Counted from the stretch's first letter, positions 6,902-14,001 are shown. The stretch is DNA of 27,552 nucleotides from JAEUSF01 sp964484145 (GCA_964484145.1 CAZAED010000018.1:1-27552), one strand, 5' to 3'. Notes: generated by a model from the sequence alone, not told the origin. Program-made: numbers and translations.

Positions 6902-7399
6902 TCAGCGGGAATTTTTTATTACTAGAACAGATTTTACACCCTCTCCTATTACTACAAAAAAGTTGTTGGCAATATTTCCGGGCAACTGTCCTATTGCAAA
7001 AACCCCGGGCACAGAAGTTTTCTGCAAACTATCTATTTTAATTTTTCCATCTTGCGATTTTTGTGTAATTTGGTCAAAATCTAAACTGTTATTTCCAACC
7101 GCTATAATTACCGATTTCCCGTAAAAAACTGTACCGTTTTTTACTTCCACGCTAAAACTAACAATATTTTTTTCTAAAGCAATAACTTCTGTTTTGTCTT
7201 TAAACTCAAGTTTGTGATTTTTAACAAGCTCTTTGAATTTTTTTACTAATTTTTGCAAATCTAAAAAATCTAAACTCTCCTCTTCCGCGGGTTCCAAAAT
7301 ATCTTTTGCAATAATGAGTGTATTTAGTTTTTCCTTTACGGATGTTACCGCAGCAGCCACTCCCCCTGCTCCTGCGCCAATTATAATTAGGTCGTACAT
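6902..7399 (-). CDS. FAD-binding half of a thioredoxin-reductase-like flavoprotein
   Basis: 165 aa, from ATG 7399. Residues 1-31 are a dinucleotide-binding start (MYDLIIIGAGAGGVAAAVTS). A helical segment follows, then SVIIAVG (about 96-102), then SVPGVFAIGQLPGN and IGEGVKSVLVI at the end. These match the two parts of the FAD domain of TrxB/AhpF-type enzymes. The roughly 120-residue NADPH-binding domain with the redox CxxC, which normally sits between them, is absent, and the protein has no cysteine at all. The usual Gly-Asp of the last FAD motif is Gly-Gln. It might be a flavin-binding scaffold, half of a two-protein enzyme, or a decayed paralogue. It has an intact frame, its own upstream terminator boundary, and lies next to gdhA. 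Confidence 0.75.
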   Translation of the reverse strand: MYDLIIIGAGAGGVAAAVTSVKEKLNTLIIAKDILEPAEEESLDFLDLQKLVKKFKELVKNHKLEFKDKTEVIALEKNIVSFSVEVKNGTVFYGKSVIIAVGNNSLDFDQITQKSQDGKIKIDSLQKTSVPGVFAIGQLPGNIANNFFVVIGEGVKSVLVIKNSR

Positions 7400-7401
7400 A
7401 A

Positions 7402-7520
7402 GTAGTTAAGTAGTTGGTAGTTGGTAGCCAGATACATTTGCATTATAACACCAAACAAAAACCCGGGCATACCCGGGTTTTACTACTTACTACCGACCAC
7501 CTGCTATCAACTAACAAAAC
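7402..7520. repeat. Inverted heptamer arrays flanking the gdhA terminator
   Basis: TAGTTGG-type units (7402-7432) face CTACCGA/CTATCAA-type units (7482-7520) around the hairpin at 7458-7481. The array reaches into the TAG stop codon of gdhA (7522-7520). Confidence 0.75.
7450..7481 (-). terminator. Rho-independent terminator after gdhA
   Basis: Arms AAAACCCGGG (7458-7467) and CCCGGGTTTT (7472-7481), loop CATA. On the minus strand the hairpin runs into TTTTTGTTTGG. It separates gdhA from the half-TrxB gene. Confidence 0.85.
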
Positions 7521-8749
7521 TAATTCATTTTTTCCATAATTCTCTTCGCGGCTACTATATAAGCGCCGTTACGGAAAGTGGTATTGTATTTGTTTTTTTG
7601 TTCGAGTACACCGGCAAAGGCTTTGACCATTAAGTCTTTAAGCTTTTCTAAAACTTCGTCTTTTTTCCACGCTTCGTTATTCATATTCTGATACCACTCA
7701 AAATAACTGGTAGCCACACCGCCGCTGTTAGCTAAAATGTCGGGTATAACAATCACGCCATTTTTTTCAAAAATTTCGTCGGCTTCCGGAGTTGTCGGGC
7801 CATTAGCCATTTCAATTATCAGCTTTGCCTTAACATTTCCTGCATTTTCTTTTGTTAAAACATTTTCCAAAGCTGCAGGTACTAAAACATCTACATCAAG
7901 TTCTAATAATTCGGAATTGCTGATGTTTTTACTGCCTGCAAAATCTTTTAAGCTGCCAGTTTGTTTTTTATGCGCAGCCACAGCTTCTAAATCTAAGCCT
8001 TCTTGATTATAAATACCGCCTTTAGAGTCAGAAAGCGCCACAACTTTATAACCAAGTTTAACACTGGCTCTGGCAAAGAACGAAGAGACATTACCAAACC
8101 CCTGAATAGCCACTTTAGCTCCGGTCGGTAAATTCGCTACTTTATTTTTTACAACTTCTTCAAAAACATAAACGCCGCCAAAACCCGTAGCCTCTTCCCT
8201 ACCTTCACTACCACCTTTTCCTAAAGGCTTACCAGTAAATACAGCCAAAGACTTAGGGTTGCCGGTAATTTTTTGGTATTCGTCTACCATCCAATTCATA
8301 ATTTGGCCGTTGGTATTTACGTCTGGCGCGGGCACATCAAATTCCGGACCTAAAACCGGATACATTTTTTTGACCCAGCCTCTTGAAAGCTGCTCTAACT
8401 CTTTTTCAGAAAGTTCTTTTGGGTTAACTATAATTCCGCCTTTGCCGCCGCCAAAAGGCACATTTACTACCGCATTTTTAAACGACATCCAAAAACTTAA
8501 AGCCCTTACTTCGTCTAAGTTTACGTCCTGGTGGTAACGTATACCCCCCTTGTACGCTCCACGGGCATTGTTATGCTGGCTTCTAAAGCCTTTAAATATT
8601 TTTTGTTCCCCATTGTCCATAACCACAGGAATAGAAACTTCAACATAACGGTCAGGCGACATAAGTTGTTCAACTTTATTTTTATCTAAGTTTGCAATCT
8701 TAGCAGCAAGGCTAAGTTGTTTACGGGCACTTTCGAAAGGATTAGTCAT
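7520..8749 (-). CDS. gdhA: Glu/Leu/Phe/Val dehydrogenase, probably glutamate dehydrogenase
   Basis: 409 aa from ATG 8749 (MTNPFESARK). The frame is open to 8791 only through a heptamer array. Family motifs in order: YKGGIRYHQDVN (about 66-77), MSFKNAVVNVPFGGGKGGI with Lys91 and Lys103 as probable substrate and catalytic lysines, PAPDVNTNGQIMNWM, TGKPLGKGGSEGREEATG, the Rossmann start IQGFGNVSS, and IIEMANGPTTPEAD. It catalyses reversible oxidative deamination of glutamate to 2-oxoglutarate and ammonia with NAD(P). Length and motifs are normal. GDH is more likely than Leu/Phe dehydrogenase by motif resemblance, but substrate pocket residues were not checked. It follows the EamA transporter by 47 nt, probably co-transcribed, and ends at a strong terminator. 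Confidence 0.9.
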   Translation of the reverse strand: MTNPFESARKQLSLAAKIANLDKNKVEQLMSPDRYVEVSIPVVMDNGEQKIFKGFRSQHNNARGAYKGGIRYHQDVNLDEVRALSFWMSFKNAVVNVPFGGGKGGIIVNPKELSEKELEQLSRGWVKKMYPVLGPEFDVPAPDVNTNGQIMNWMVDEYQKITGNPKSLAVFTGKPLGKGGSEGREEATGFGGVYVFEEVVKNKVANLPTGAKVAIQGFGNVSSFFARASVKLGYKVVALSDSKGGIYNQEGLDLEAVAAHKKQTGSLKDFAGSKNISNSELLELDVDVLVPAALENVLTKENAGNVKAKLIIEMANGPTTPEADEIFEKNGVIVIPDILANSGGVATSYFEWYQNMNNEAWKKDEVLEKLKDLMVKAFAGVLEQKNKYNTTFRNGAYIVAAKRIMEKMN

Positions 8750-8777
8750 TGTTAGTTGATAGTTAATAGTTGTTAGA
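8750..8777 (-). repeat. Heptamer array immediately upstream of the gdhA start
   Basis: Four degenerate units of period 7 (TTAGTTG, ATAGTTA, ATAGTTG, TTAGAAA on the plus strand) abut the gdhA ATG, leaving no room for a Shine-Dalgarno sequence. Confidence 0.7.
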
Positions 8778-8796
8778 AATATATCTAGCAAAAAAT

Positions 8797-9729
8797 CTAA
8801 GATTTTTGAACAATTTGCTCATTAACTCCTGAAAGATTATACACCGAGAATAATAAAATTGCCATACCAAGCACTTGAACTATATTTAAGCTGGTGTTTT
8901 GCGTTATAAAGCCCATTTTAAAAGACAAATAATTTACCAAAACAGCAGCTAAAGGAAAACCTAGTTCCGCTAAAGTCGCGACCGATGCTCTGGTAGTTTG
9001 CAGACCTTTGTAATAAATAAATAAAGAAACTACACCGGAAGTAATTGCAATTATAAATAAAAATAGCCAGTCTTTACTAGTCACACTAGAAAGTGGTGGA
9101 ATAGTTTTCTGCCAAAAATTTAAAATTAGTAAAAATATAAATGCGGTAGAAAAACGTAAAGCTGTCATAACTTTAAAATTTACGCTCGACAATACGTACC
9201 GCCCCATAACCGTACTTCCTCCCCAAAAAAAGGCAGCGACTAACGCTAGTAAAACTCCGGTTATGTTTGGGTTTAACTTTTCTCCCGGGAAAAGTTCTGG
9301 CTTAAGGCCGGCAAAGCTAATAAAGTAAGCGCCAATTAAAGCAACTATTGCCCAGACCCAAAAATTCTTATTCCTTCTTTCGTTAAGCAAACTCGCGGCC
9401 AGGCCAATTGCTATAAGTGGTTGAAGTTTTTGCAAAAGTATGGCAACCGAAGGGTTAACATAATGGAATGCTTGAGTAAAAGCTACGCTTGCTAAAGCGC
9501 TCCCGCCAACTGCAATAAACAATATTGCTCCCCACTCTTTTTTTGTTAAATGCTTTAAATCTTTTAAATTCATAAGCAGAATTGGCAGCACTACAATTAC
9601 GTCAAAAAAATGTTCTACCAAAACTATAAAATTACTAGGCAGCTCCGCGGTCAAATGCGCCCTAAAAGGCGCGTCTGTCGCCCAAAGCATAGCGGCTATA
9701 AAAATAAGATATGTTCCGTATTTTCTCAT
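8797..9729 (-). CDS. EamA/DMT-superfamily membrane transporter
   Basis: 310 aa with ten predicted membrane segments in two halves of five, the layout of EamA (drug/metabolite transporter) proteins. The N-terminal half starts YGTYLIFIAAMLWATDAPFR. The second half starts NPNITGVLLALVAAFFWGGS, with the repeated family pattern LVAAFFWGGSTVMGRY and GVVSLFIYYKGLQTTRAS. The family exports or imports amino acids, nucleotides or other metabolites; the substrate is not predictable here. ATG 9729 lies 4 nt after the ribF stop, so the two are surely co-transcribed. Position upstream of gdhA would fit an amino-acid substrate, but that is inference. Confidence 0.88.
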   Translation of the reverse strand: MRKYGTYLIFIAAMLWATDAPFRAHLTAELPSNFIVLVEHFFDVIVVLPILLMNLKDLKHLTKKEWGAILFIAVGGSALASVAFTQAFHYVNPSVAILLQKLQPLIAIGLAASLLNERRNKNFWVWAIVALIGAYFISFAGLKPELFPGEKLNPNITGVLLALVAAFFWGGSTVMGRYVLSSVNFKVMTALRFSTAFIFLLILNFWQKTIPPLSSVTSKDWLFLFIIAITSGVVSLFIYYKGLQTTRASVATLAELGFPLAAVLVNYLSFKMGFITQNTSLNIVQVLGMAILLFSVYNLSGVNEQIVQKS

Positions 9730-9733
9730 AAAA

Positions 9734-10102
9734 TTAAATTTCTCGAATTCTCTGTATATCTCTCTTTATTTGCTTAATTAATTCTTCTTCGTTTTTAAAC
9801 TTTTTAAAGGGTCGTAAATATTTACCCAAGATGATACTTATTTTTTCCCCATACAAATTTCCTTTAAAGCCTATTAAGTGCGCTTCTAGTTTTGGTAAAC
9901 CGCGATGATCAGTAGGTCCAATTACAATCGCGGCTTTTTTGGTGGGCAGGCCAATGGCCTGCACTACACCTGCATAAATGCCTAATTTTATTTTCAAGCC
10001 ATCCCTAACATACTGCCTGCGATCAACGTTAGCCGTCGGAAAACCAAGCTTCCTCCCATACCCTTCGCCCCGAATAACTTTGCCACTTAAGTTAATTGTC
10101 AA
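9734..10102 (-). CDS. ribF: Stand-alone riboflavin kinase (flavokinase)
   Basis: 122 aa, only the flavokinase domain of bacterial RibF. LSGKVIRGEGYGRKLGFPTA is the signature ATP/Mg-binding start, followed by KLGIYAGVV, and KLEAHLIGFKGNLYGEKISI with LGKYLRPFKKF near the end. It phosphorylates riboflavin to FMN. The N-terminal FMN adenylyltransferase domain of normal bifunctional RibF (about 300 aa) is missing, so FAD would need another enzyme or uptake. No ATG is available: an in-frame TAA lies 6 nt upstream of TTG 10102, and TTG ACA ATT AAC starts the frame. The same start context occurs at tsaD. It lies between trxB and EamA in one probable operon, close to three FAD/NADPH enzymes. Confidence 0.85.
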   Translation of the reverse strand: MTINLSGKVIRGEGYGRKLGFPTANVDRRQYVRDGLKIKLGIYAGVVQAIGLPTKKAAIVIGPTDHRGLPKLEAHLIGFKGNLYGEKISIILGKYLRPFKKFKNEEELIKQIKRDIQRIREI

Positions 10103-10120
10103 TTGTTAATCGTTAATTGT
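10088..10120 (-). repeat. Heptamer array spanning the ribF start
   Basis: Period-7 ACAATTA/ACAATTG/ACGATTA units on the minus strand cover the trxB-ribF junction and contain the stop-to-TTG context TAACAATTGACAATTAAC, identical to the queF-tsaD junction. Confidence 0.75.
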
Positions 10121-10125
10121 TGAAT

Positions 10126-11052
10126 TTATTCGTGTTCTGCCAAATATTTCTCTACATCTAAAGCTGCCATACAGCCCATACCGGCTGCGGTTATAGCTTG
10201 CCTGTAGCGCGGGTCATTTACGTCACCGGCAACAAACACACCATCTATATTAGTGTGAGTATTGTGATTAACATTTATATACCCTTTTTGGTCTACAGTC
10301 ACGCCAGCGTCTGCAAAAATTTTACCATTAGGCGTATGCCCAATTGCCACAAAAAAACCACCGGCTGAAATTACTTCTTCCTGCCCGCTTTGGTTATGCT
10401 TTATTTTTACGCCTTCAACTTTGTCCTGGCCTAAAACATCTAAAATAGTGGCGTCTGCAATAATTTTAATTTTCGGGTTTTCTTTTACGCGAGCTAGCAT
10501 AATTTTAGAAGCTTTAAACTCTGCCCTTCTGTGAATTAAAGTTACAGAACTTGCAAATCTGGTTAAAAATGTCGCCTCTTCCATGGCGCTGTCTCCCCCG
10601 CCGGCTACAACTATTTCTTTACCTTTAAAAAAGAATCCGTCGCAAGTGGCACAAGCAGACACACCCTTACCACGAAGCCTTTGCTCGTTTGGTAAACCTA
10701 GCCAGTTGGCATCTGCTCCGGTAGCAATAATAATTGACTTGGCTAAATATTCATTTTGTTCTGTACGTACGGTAAAGGGTTTTTTGCTAAAATCTACACC
10801 CGTAACATTTTCCTGCTTTATAACCGTACCAAACCTTTCTACTTGCTTCATCATATTATCCATAAGCTCAGGGCCTTGTATGCCATTAACAAAACCCGGA
10901 AAATTTTCCACTTCCGTAGTTTGCATGAGCTGTCCGCCAGGGTTTAAACCGGCTATAACCAAAGGCTTTAATTCCGCGCGCGCAGCATACAAAGCTGCGG
11001 TCAAACCCGCAGGGCCTGAACCAATAATTATAGTGTTATATATTTCTTTCAT
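10126..11052 (-). CDS. trxB: Thioredoxin reductase
   Basis: 308 aa from ATG 11052 (MKEIYNTIIIGSGPAGLTAA). An upstream extension to 11139 is read-through of a long repeat hairpin and is rejected. Domains: FAD domain 1-115 (GSGPAGLTAALYAARA, then IIIATGADANWLGLP), inserted NADPH domain about 116-245 with redox pair SACATCDG (C134, C137) and the GGGDSAMEEA NADPH motif, then FAD domain end (GVFVAGDVNDPRYRQAITAAGMG). It transfers electrons from NADPH through FAD to thioredoxin. Length is normal for the low-molecular-weight bacterial enzyme. It is the first gene of a probable trxB-ribF-EamA-gdhA operon; the flavokinase next door makes the FMN precursor of its cofactor. Confidence 0.95.
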   Translation of the reverse strand: MKEIYNTIIIGSGPAGLTAALYAARAELKPLVIAGLNPGGQLMQTTEVENFPGFVNGIQGPELMDNMMKQVERFGTVIKQENVTGVDFSKKPFTVRTEQNEYLAKSIIIATGADANWLGLPNEQRLRGKGVSACATCDGFFFKGKEIVVAGGGDSAMEEATFLTRFASSVTLIHRRAEFKASKIMLARVKENPKIKIIADATILDVLGQDKVEGVKIKHNQSGQEEVISAGGFFVAIGHTPNGKIFADAGVTVDQKGYINVNHNTHTNIDGVFVAGDVNDPRYRQAITAAGMGCMAALDVEKYLAEHE

Positions 11053-11077
11053 AGGATTTATATAAAAAATAAAAAAA

Positions 11078-11188
11078 TTTCTAATTGACCTAATTAACCT
11101 AATTATTCTAAACAATCTCCAATCCCCAAATTTGAACATTGGGATTTGTTTAGGGCAATTAGAATAATTAGAAATTAGAATAATTTAA
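11078..11188. repeat. Long imperfect hairpin repeat upstream of trxB (TTTGAACATT family)
   Basis: The left arm of CTAATTGAC/CTAATTAAC units plus TCTAAACAATC faces a right arm with ATTTGTTTAGGG and AATTAGAATAATTAG. TTTGAACATT at 11131-11140 is at the centre. It shares centre and arm words with 2111-2258, so both belong to one repeat family. Confidence 0.75.
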
Positions 11189-11209
11189 TCTTAACACTCT
11201 TAGCACCTC

Positions 11210-11238
11210 TTGACAACTCTGTTAAATAAGCCTATAAT
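11210..11238 (+). promoter_or_regulatory. Perfect-consensus sigma70 promoter
   Basis: TTGACA (11210-11215), a 17-nt spacer and TATAAT (11233-11238), the exact consensus in both hexamers. It drives the structured leader and small membrane gene that follow. Confidence 0.9.
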
Positions 11239-11244
11239 GCCGGG

Positions 11245-11350
11245 TCATCCGGAAGCGGCCCCTAACTGGGACTTAGGCGGCCAAAGCCGAAATGACACCC
11301 AAAAGGAGGGGCAGATAATTCATCCCGAACATAATCGGGAAGAAAGGGGA
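11245..11350 (+). promoter_or_regulatory. GC-rich structured 5' leader of the 11356 gene
   Basis: A leader of about 110 nt between promoter and start contains a stem GGCCCCTAA / TTAGGCGGCC (about 11257-11283, one bulge), an unpaired GGAGGGG at 11305-11311, and a stem CCCGA / TCGGG (about 11325-11340) just before the AAAGGGG ribosome site. It is clearly richer in G and C than the flanks. It matches no riboswitch class that I recognise. A cis-regulatory leader or small RNA is possible. Confidence 0.45.
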
Positions 11351-11355
11351 AACGT

Positions 11356-11622
11356 ATGAATCTGTTCCTGATGGTGGTAGTGGCGTTAGTCGCGCTTTTG
11401 GCAAGCTTTATGCATAACCAAAAGCTGCACAGTTTCTTACAAAAAAGAAACACTAAACCCAACTACCTGCCGACTGTTGTTACCACCTTGGTAATGACAG
11501 CCCAGCTCTCCGAGCTTGTAAAAGCCGTAGAGCATGTGGACATAGTCCATATGAGCGCAGCTGTGATGCTCTTAGTCGTCATAGTTGCCGGCAAATCAGG
11601 AACAGAACGTGAACTTCATTGA
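11356..11622 (+). CDS. Small two-segment membrane protein, function unknown
   Basis: 88 aa starting at ATG 11356 with an AAAGGGG Shine-Dalgarno 6 nt upstream. Hydrophobic segments lie at about residues 2-18 (LFLMVVVALVALLASF) and 65-79 (HMSAAVMLLVVIVAG), joined by a polar stretch with basic residues. I recognise no family. Codon use (CTG, GTC, GTG, GAG) differs from the AT-rich neighbours and resembles that of the small membrane gene at 366-812. A consensus promoter, structured leader, good ribosome site and strong terminator (11679-11719) make it an independent transcription unit and a confident real gene. Confidence 0.75.
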   Translation: MNLFLMVVVALVALLASFMHNQKLHSFLQKRNTKPNYLPTVVTTLVMTAQLSELVKAVEHVDIVHMSAAVMLLVVIVAGKSGTERELH

Positions 11623-11678
11623 GTGTACGGCTTTACTGTCGTGCGCTAAATAATATTCACTAAGTTTCCTGAACTTGC

Positions 11679-11719
11679 AAAAGGCCGCGTCGATCACATT
11701 TGTGATCCGCGGCCTTTTC
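11679..11719 (+). terminator. Strong rho-independent terminator of the 11356 gene
   Basis: Stem AAAAGGCCGCG...CGCGGCCTTTT (11679-11689 / 11708-11718) with inner GATCAC/GTGATC pairing and a following T-rich run. Confidence 0.9.
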
Positions 11720-11739
11720 TCTTATTACTTATTTCTGGA

Positions 11740-11792
11740 TCCCGGATATTTTTTACGGCCCGATATAATCCTAGACGTAAAAAATTCCGGGA
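11740..11792 (-). terminator. Long inverted repeat 3' of the HtrA gene
   Basis: Arms TCCCGGATATTTTTTACG (11740-11757) and CGTAAAAAATTCCGGGA (11776-11792), loop of 18 nt. The outer context (GGATCCCGG...CCGGGATGACA) resembles dispersed palindromes found in many bacterial genomes. It lies 28 nt past the HtrA stop and may serve as its transcript end, though U tracts fall inside the stem. Confidence 0.55.
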
Positions 11793-11819
11793 TGACAGCC
11801 TGTCTTTTATTCTTGTCAT

Positions 11820-12893
11820 TTACTTATATTCTCCAAGTATTACTGGTAAATCTAAAACTTGATTGTCTCTAAGCAGACTAACTAAAATTTGATTGCCGGC
11901 CTGATATTTAAGCAGCATAGAATCCAATTCGTTATATTGAGTAATTTTTTTATGGTCAATTGCTGTAATTATGTCACCCGGTTTTATACCGGCGGTAAAA
12001 GCAGGACCTGCGACAATGACTTCCGAAACAAAAGCACCTTCATCTACTTTCAACTCATTCCATTCCTTAATGCTTTTATTTAGGCTTAAAAAGCTTACGC
12101 CTAAATATGGATGACTGACTTTGCCTAAAGTTTTTAACTGTTCTACCGAAGTTTTTATAACGTTCACAGGTACCGCAAAACCAATCCCCTGAGCCGTAAC
12201 ATCGATAGCTGTACTCATACCCACAACTTCGCCCGACATATTTATTAAAGGACCGCCACTATTACCTAAGTTTATAGAGGCGTCAGTCTGAATTAAATTT
12301 TGTAAACGGGGCGCTGAAGTGCCTTGAGCATTAACCGAGATGGCCCTAGAAAGTCCAGACACTACCCCTCTAGTCACAGTATTTTGATATTTACCCACAG
12401 AGTTACCAATAGCAAAAACACTTTGTCCGGTTTCTAAACCATCGGAGTCTCCTAAAGCAACAGGGGTCAAATTATTGGTATCAATTTTCAATAAAGCTAC
12501 ATCGCTATACTTGTCACGCCCAACCACTTTAGCCGGAAAACTTGTTCCGTCGGCAAAAACCACAGAGTACTGACCGTCTTGGTTTTCTACCACATGCTGA
12601 TTGGTAACTATATAGCCGTCTTTTGACCAAACAAACCCAGTGCCCGAAACTTCGCCGGCCTGAAGTTTAATAACTTCAGCCGTGGACGGTTTTATATCTC
12701 CTATTATATTAACCACACTGGCTTTAATTTTGCGCACGGCGAGTATTGCCTGCTGCTCGTCTGTTAGTGGCTTATTAGATGTTGGCTTTATTGGGTTTAA
12801 CTTAATATTTTGGCCAACTGCGTGAGTGGAAACAGCTATCATTGCGCCTACAAAAAGTGGCAACGAGGTTTTTATAATGTTTTTGTAATTCAT
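11820..12893 (-). CDS. htrA: HtrA/DegP-type serine protease with one PDZ domain
   Basis: 357 aa. An N-terminal hydrophobic segment (residues 8-27, SLPLFVGAMIAVSTHAVGQ) acts as signal peptide or anchor. The trypsin-like domain at about 55-250 has the complete triad: H100 (TNQHVV), D131 (DKYSDVALLK) and S212 (LGNSGGPL). A single PDZ domain runs from about 260 to 345 (PYLGVSF, GIKPGDIITAIDHKKIT, SMLLKYQAGNQILVSLLRD). It is a typical single-PDZ housekeeping protease degrading misfolded exported proteins at the membrane face. The start is ATG 12893, with no Shine-Dalgarno visible. It follows the muramidase-like gene (12994-14001) in the same direction after a nonamer-array spacer, perhaps co-transcribed. 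Confidence 0.93.
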   Translation of the reverse strand: MNYKNIIKTSLPLFVGAMIAVSTHAVGQNIKLNPIKPTSNKPLTDEQQAILAVRKIKASVVNIIGDIKPSTAEVIKLQAGEVSGTGFVWSKDGYIVTNQHVVENQDGQYSVVFADGTSFPAKVVGRDKYSDVALLKIDTNNLTPVALGDSDGLETGQSVFAIGNSVGKYQNTVTRGVVSGLSRAISVNAQGTSAPRLQNLIQTDASINLGNSGGPLINMSGEVVGMSTAIDVTAQGIGFAVPVNVIKTSVEQLKTLGKVSHPYLGVSFLSLNKSIKEWNELKVDEGAFVSEVIVAGPAFTAGIKPGDIITAIDHKKITQYNELDSMLLKYQAGNQILVSLLRDNQVLDLPVILGEYK

Positions 12894-12902
12894 AGAGTTT
12901 AT

Positions 12903-12999
12903 TTAAATGATTGACATGATTGAACAAAATTTAAATGATTTCTTACATCAAATCTTGTCAATCTTTTAATTCTTTTAATTCTTTTAATTCTTTTCAATT
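12903..12999 (-). repeat. Facing nonamer arrays between the muramidase-like gene and htrA
   Basis: ATGATTGAC/ATGATTGAA units face AATCTTGTC and near-perfect ATTCTTTTA nonamers (about 12961-12993). The array runs up to the TGA stop of the upstream gene at 12994-12996. Confidence 0.75.
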
Positions 13000-14001
13000 T
13001 ATACCGTTTTCCTTTAGTTCTCCTAATACCTGGGTGGTAGCGCTCATCCAATTTTTATTGCACGGCTTAACATATACTCCGCACATATCGTCTAGCGTCC
13101 AGTCTTTATAGCGTCTTTCAAGCAGCTTGTTAAAATCTACTATCCACTCGCCATAATTTTCATAGTCTCTCCAAAGTTCGTGGCCAGGTTTTACACCTAT
13201 ATTACTACAGTTGTTGTCCACGCAATTTTTACCCCAACTGCTTTCCGCAAAACTTATGGCTAGTATTAACTGCCAATGAGGCTGTCTGGCAATTAAGTTT
13301 GAATACTCGGCAAAAGGTGATTTTTTTCCGTTTAAATATTTTTTAATCTTCTCGGCTCTTGTGTCATACAATGCCTCTGTCATTTCCATCTGCTTTTTTT
13401 GAAAATAACTCTCCAATTGGTCAAGCGACATAGCAAATAAATTTTCCTGTGTATTTGCCAATGTAATTTGGCCAAGGCCGTTTAGAGGTACGACTTTTAA
13501 ACCTTCATTTGTCTTACTAATATTCGGCAAAGTATTAGTTGGGGTATTAAAAATAAACTCCGCATAGCTTTTGTTTGTTACCGAACCTGTCCAAACACCG
13601 CTTAAGTAGGTAGAGAGCAAAATAATAATAGACAGACTAACTCCCAAAACATACCTGCTTGGGACAAAAGACTTTAAATTTTTTGGAGTCAAAGATTTTA
13701 CCAAATTTCGCTCTATAAACCGCTGCCAATATTTTCCATTTTGTTTAAAAAAATTATGTTTTTTGCTTGGCTGTTTTACAGACTTTGTTTTTAGGGTTCG
13801 CTGTTTATTTACTGTCTGAAGCTTTAACAAAGGCTGACTATTTGGTAGTTTTGGCTTACTACTTGTTACTACACTCCTTCGTCTTAGAACTTTCACTTCC
13901 CGCATTGGCACCGAGAATTTTGTTGTATTACTACTTACAACCACTGTTTTTCTAACTTTTTTTACGCCAGAAAATTTAATATCGCTAAAATTTTTATACA
14001 T
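12994..14001 (-). CDS. Membrane-anchored muramidase-like (lysozyme-fold) protein
   Basis: 335 aa from ATG 14001 (MYKNFSDIKF); a TTG at 14022 is an alternative start. Residues 1-110 are a basic, Ser/Lys-rich cytoplasmic region without visible domain. A single membrane segment (about 117-137, YVLGVSLSIIILLSTYLSGV) follows, then an extracytoplasmic part. The C-terminal 100 residues look like a lysozyme/transglycosylase fold: LILAISFAESSWGKN has the likely catalytic Glu, then a Cys-rich CVDNNCSNIG, then WRDYENYGEWIVDF and YKDWTLDDMCGVYVKP. It probably cleaves peptidoglycan at the cell surface. The DNA for the basic region includes a possible decayed TTGTCCGCC-family copy at 13812-13838. It is transcribed divergently from the RND pump genes. 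Confidence 0.72.
   Translation of the reverse strand: MYKNFSDIKFSGVKKVRKTVVVSSNTTKFSVPMREVKVLRRRSVVTSSKPKLPNSQPLLKLQTVNKQRTLKTKSVKQPSKKHNFFKQNGKYWQRFIERNLVKSLTPKNLKSFVPSRYVLGVSLSIIILLSTYLSGVWTGSVTNKSYAEFIFNTPTNTLPNISKTNEGLKVVPLNGLGQITLANTQENLFAMSLDQLESYFQKKQMEMTEALYDTRAEKIKKYLNGKKSPFAEYSNLIARQPHWQLILAISFAESSWGKNCVDNNCSNIGVKPGHELWRDYENYGEWIVDFNKLLERRYKDWTLDDMCGVYVKPCNKNWMSATTQVLGELKENGIN

Noticed and set aside
10583..11065. Plus-strand open frame of 160 codons over trxB
   Set aside because: It is a shadow of trxB, whose motifs and redox cysteines are all in the minus frame.
11262..11462. Minus-strand open frame over the leader and small membrane gene
   Set aside because: It is antisense to a gene with a perfect promoter and ribosome site; the translation is low-complexity without features.
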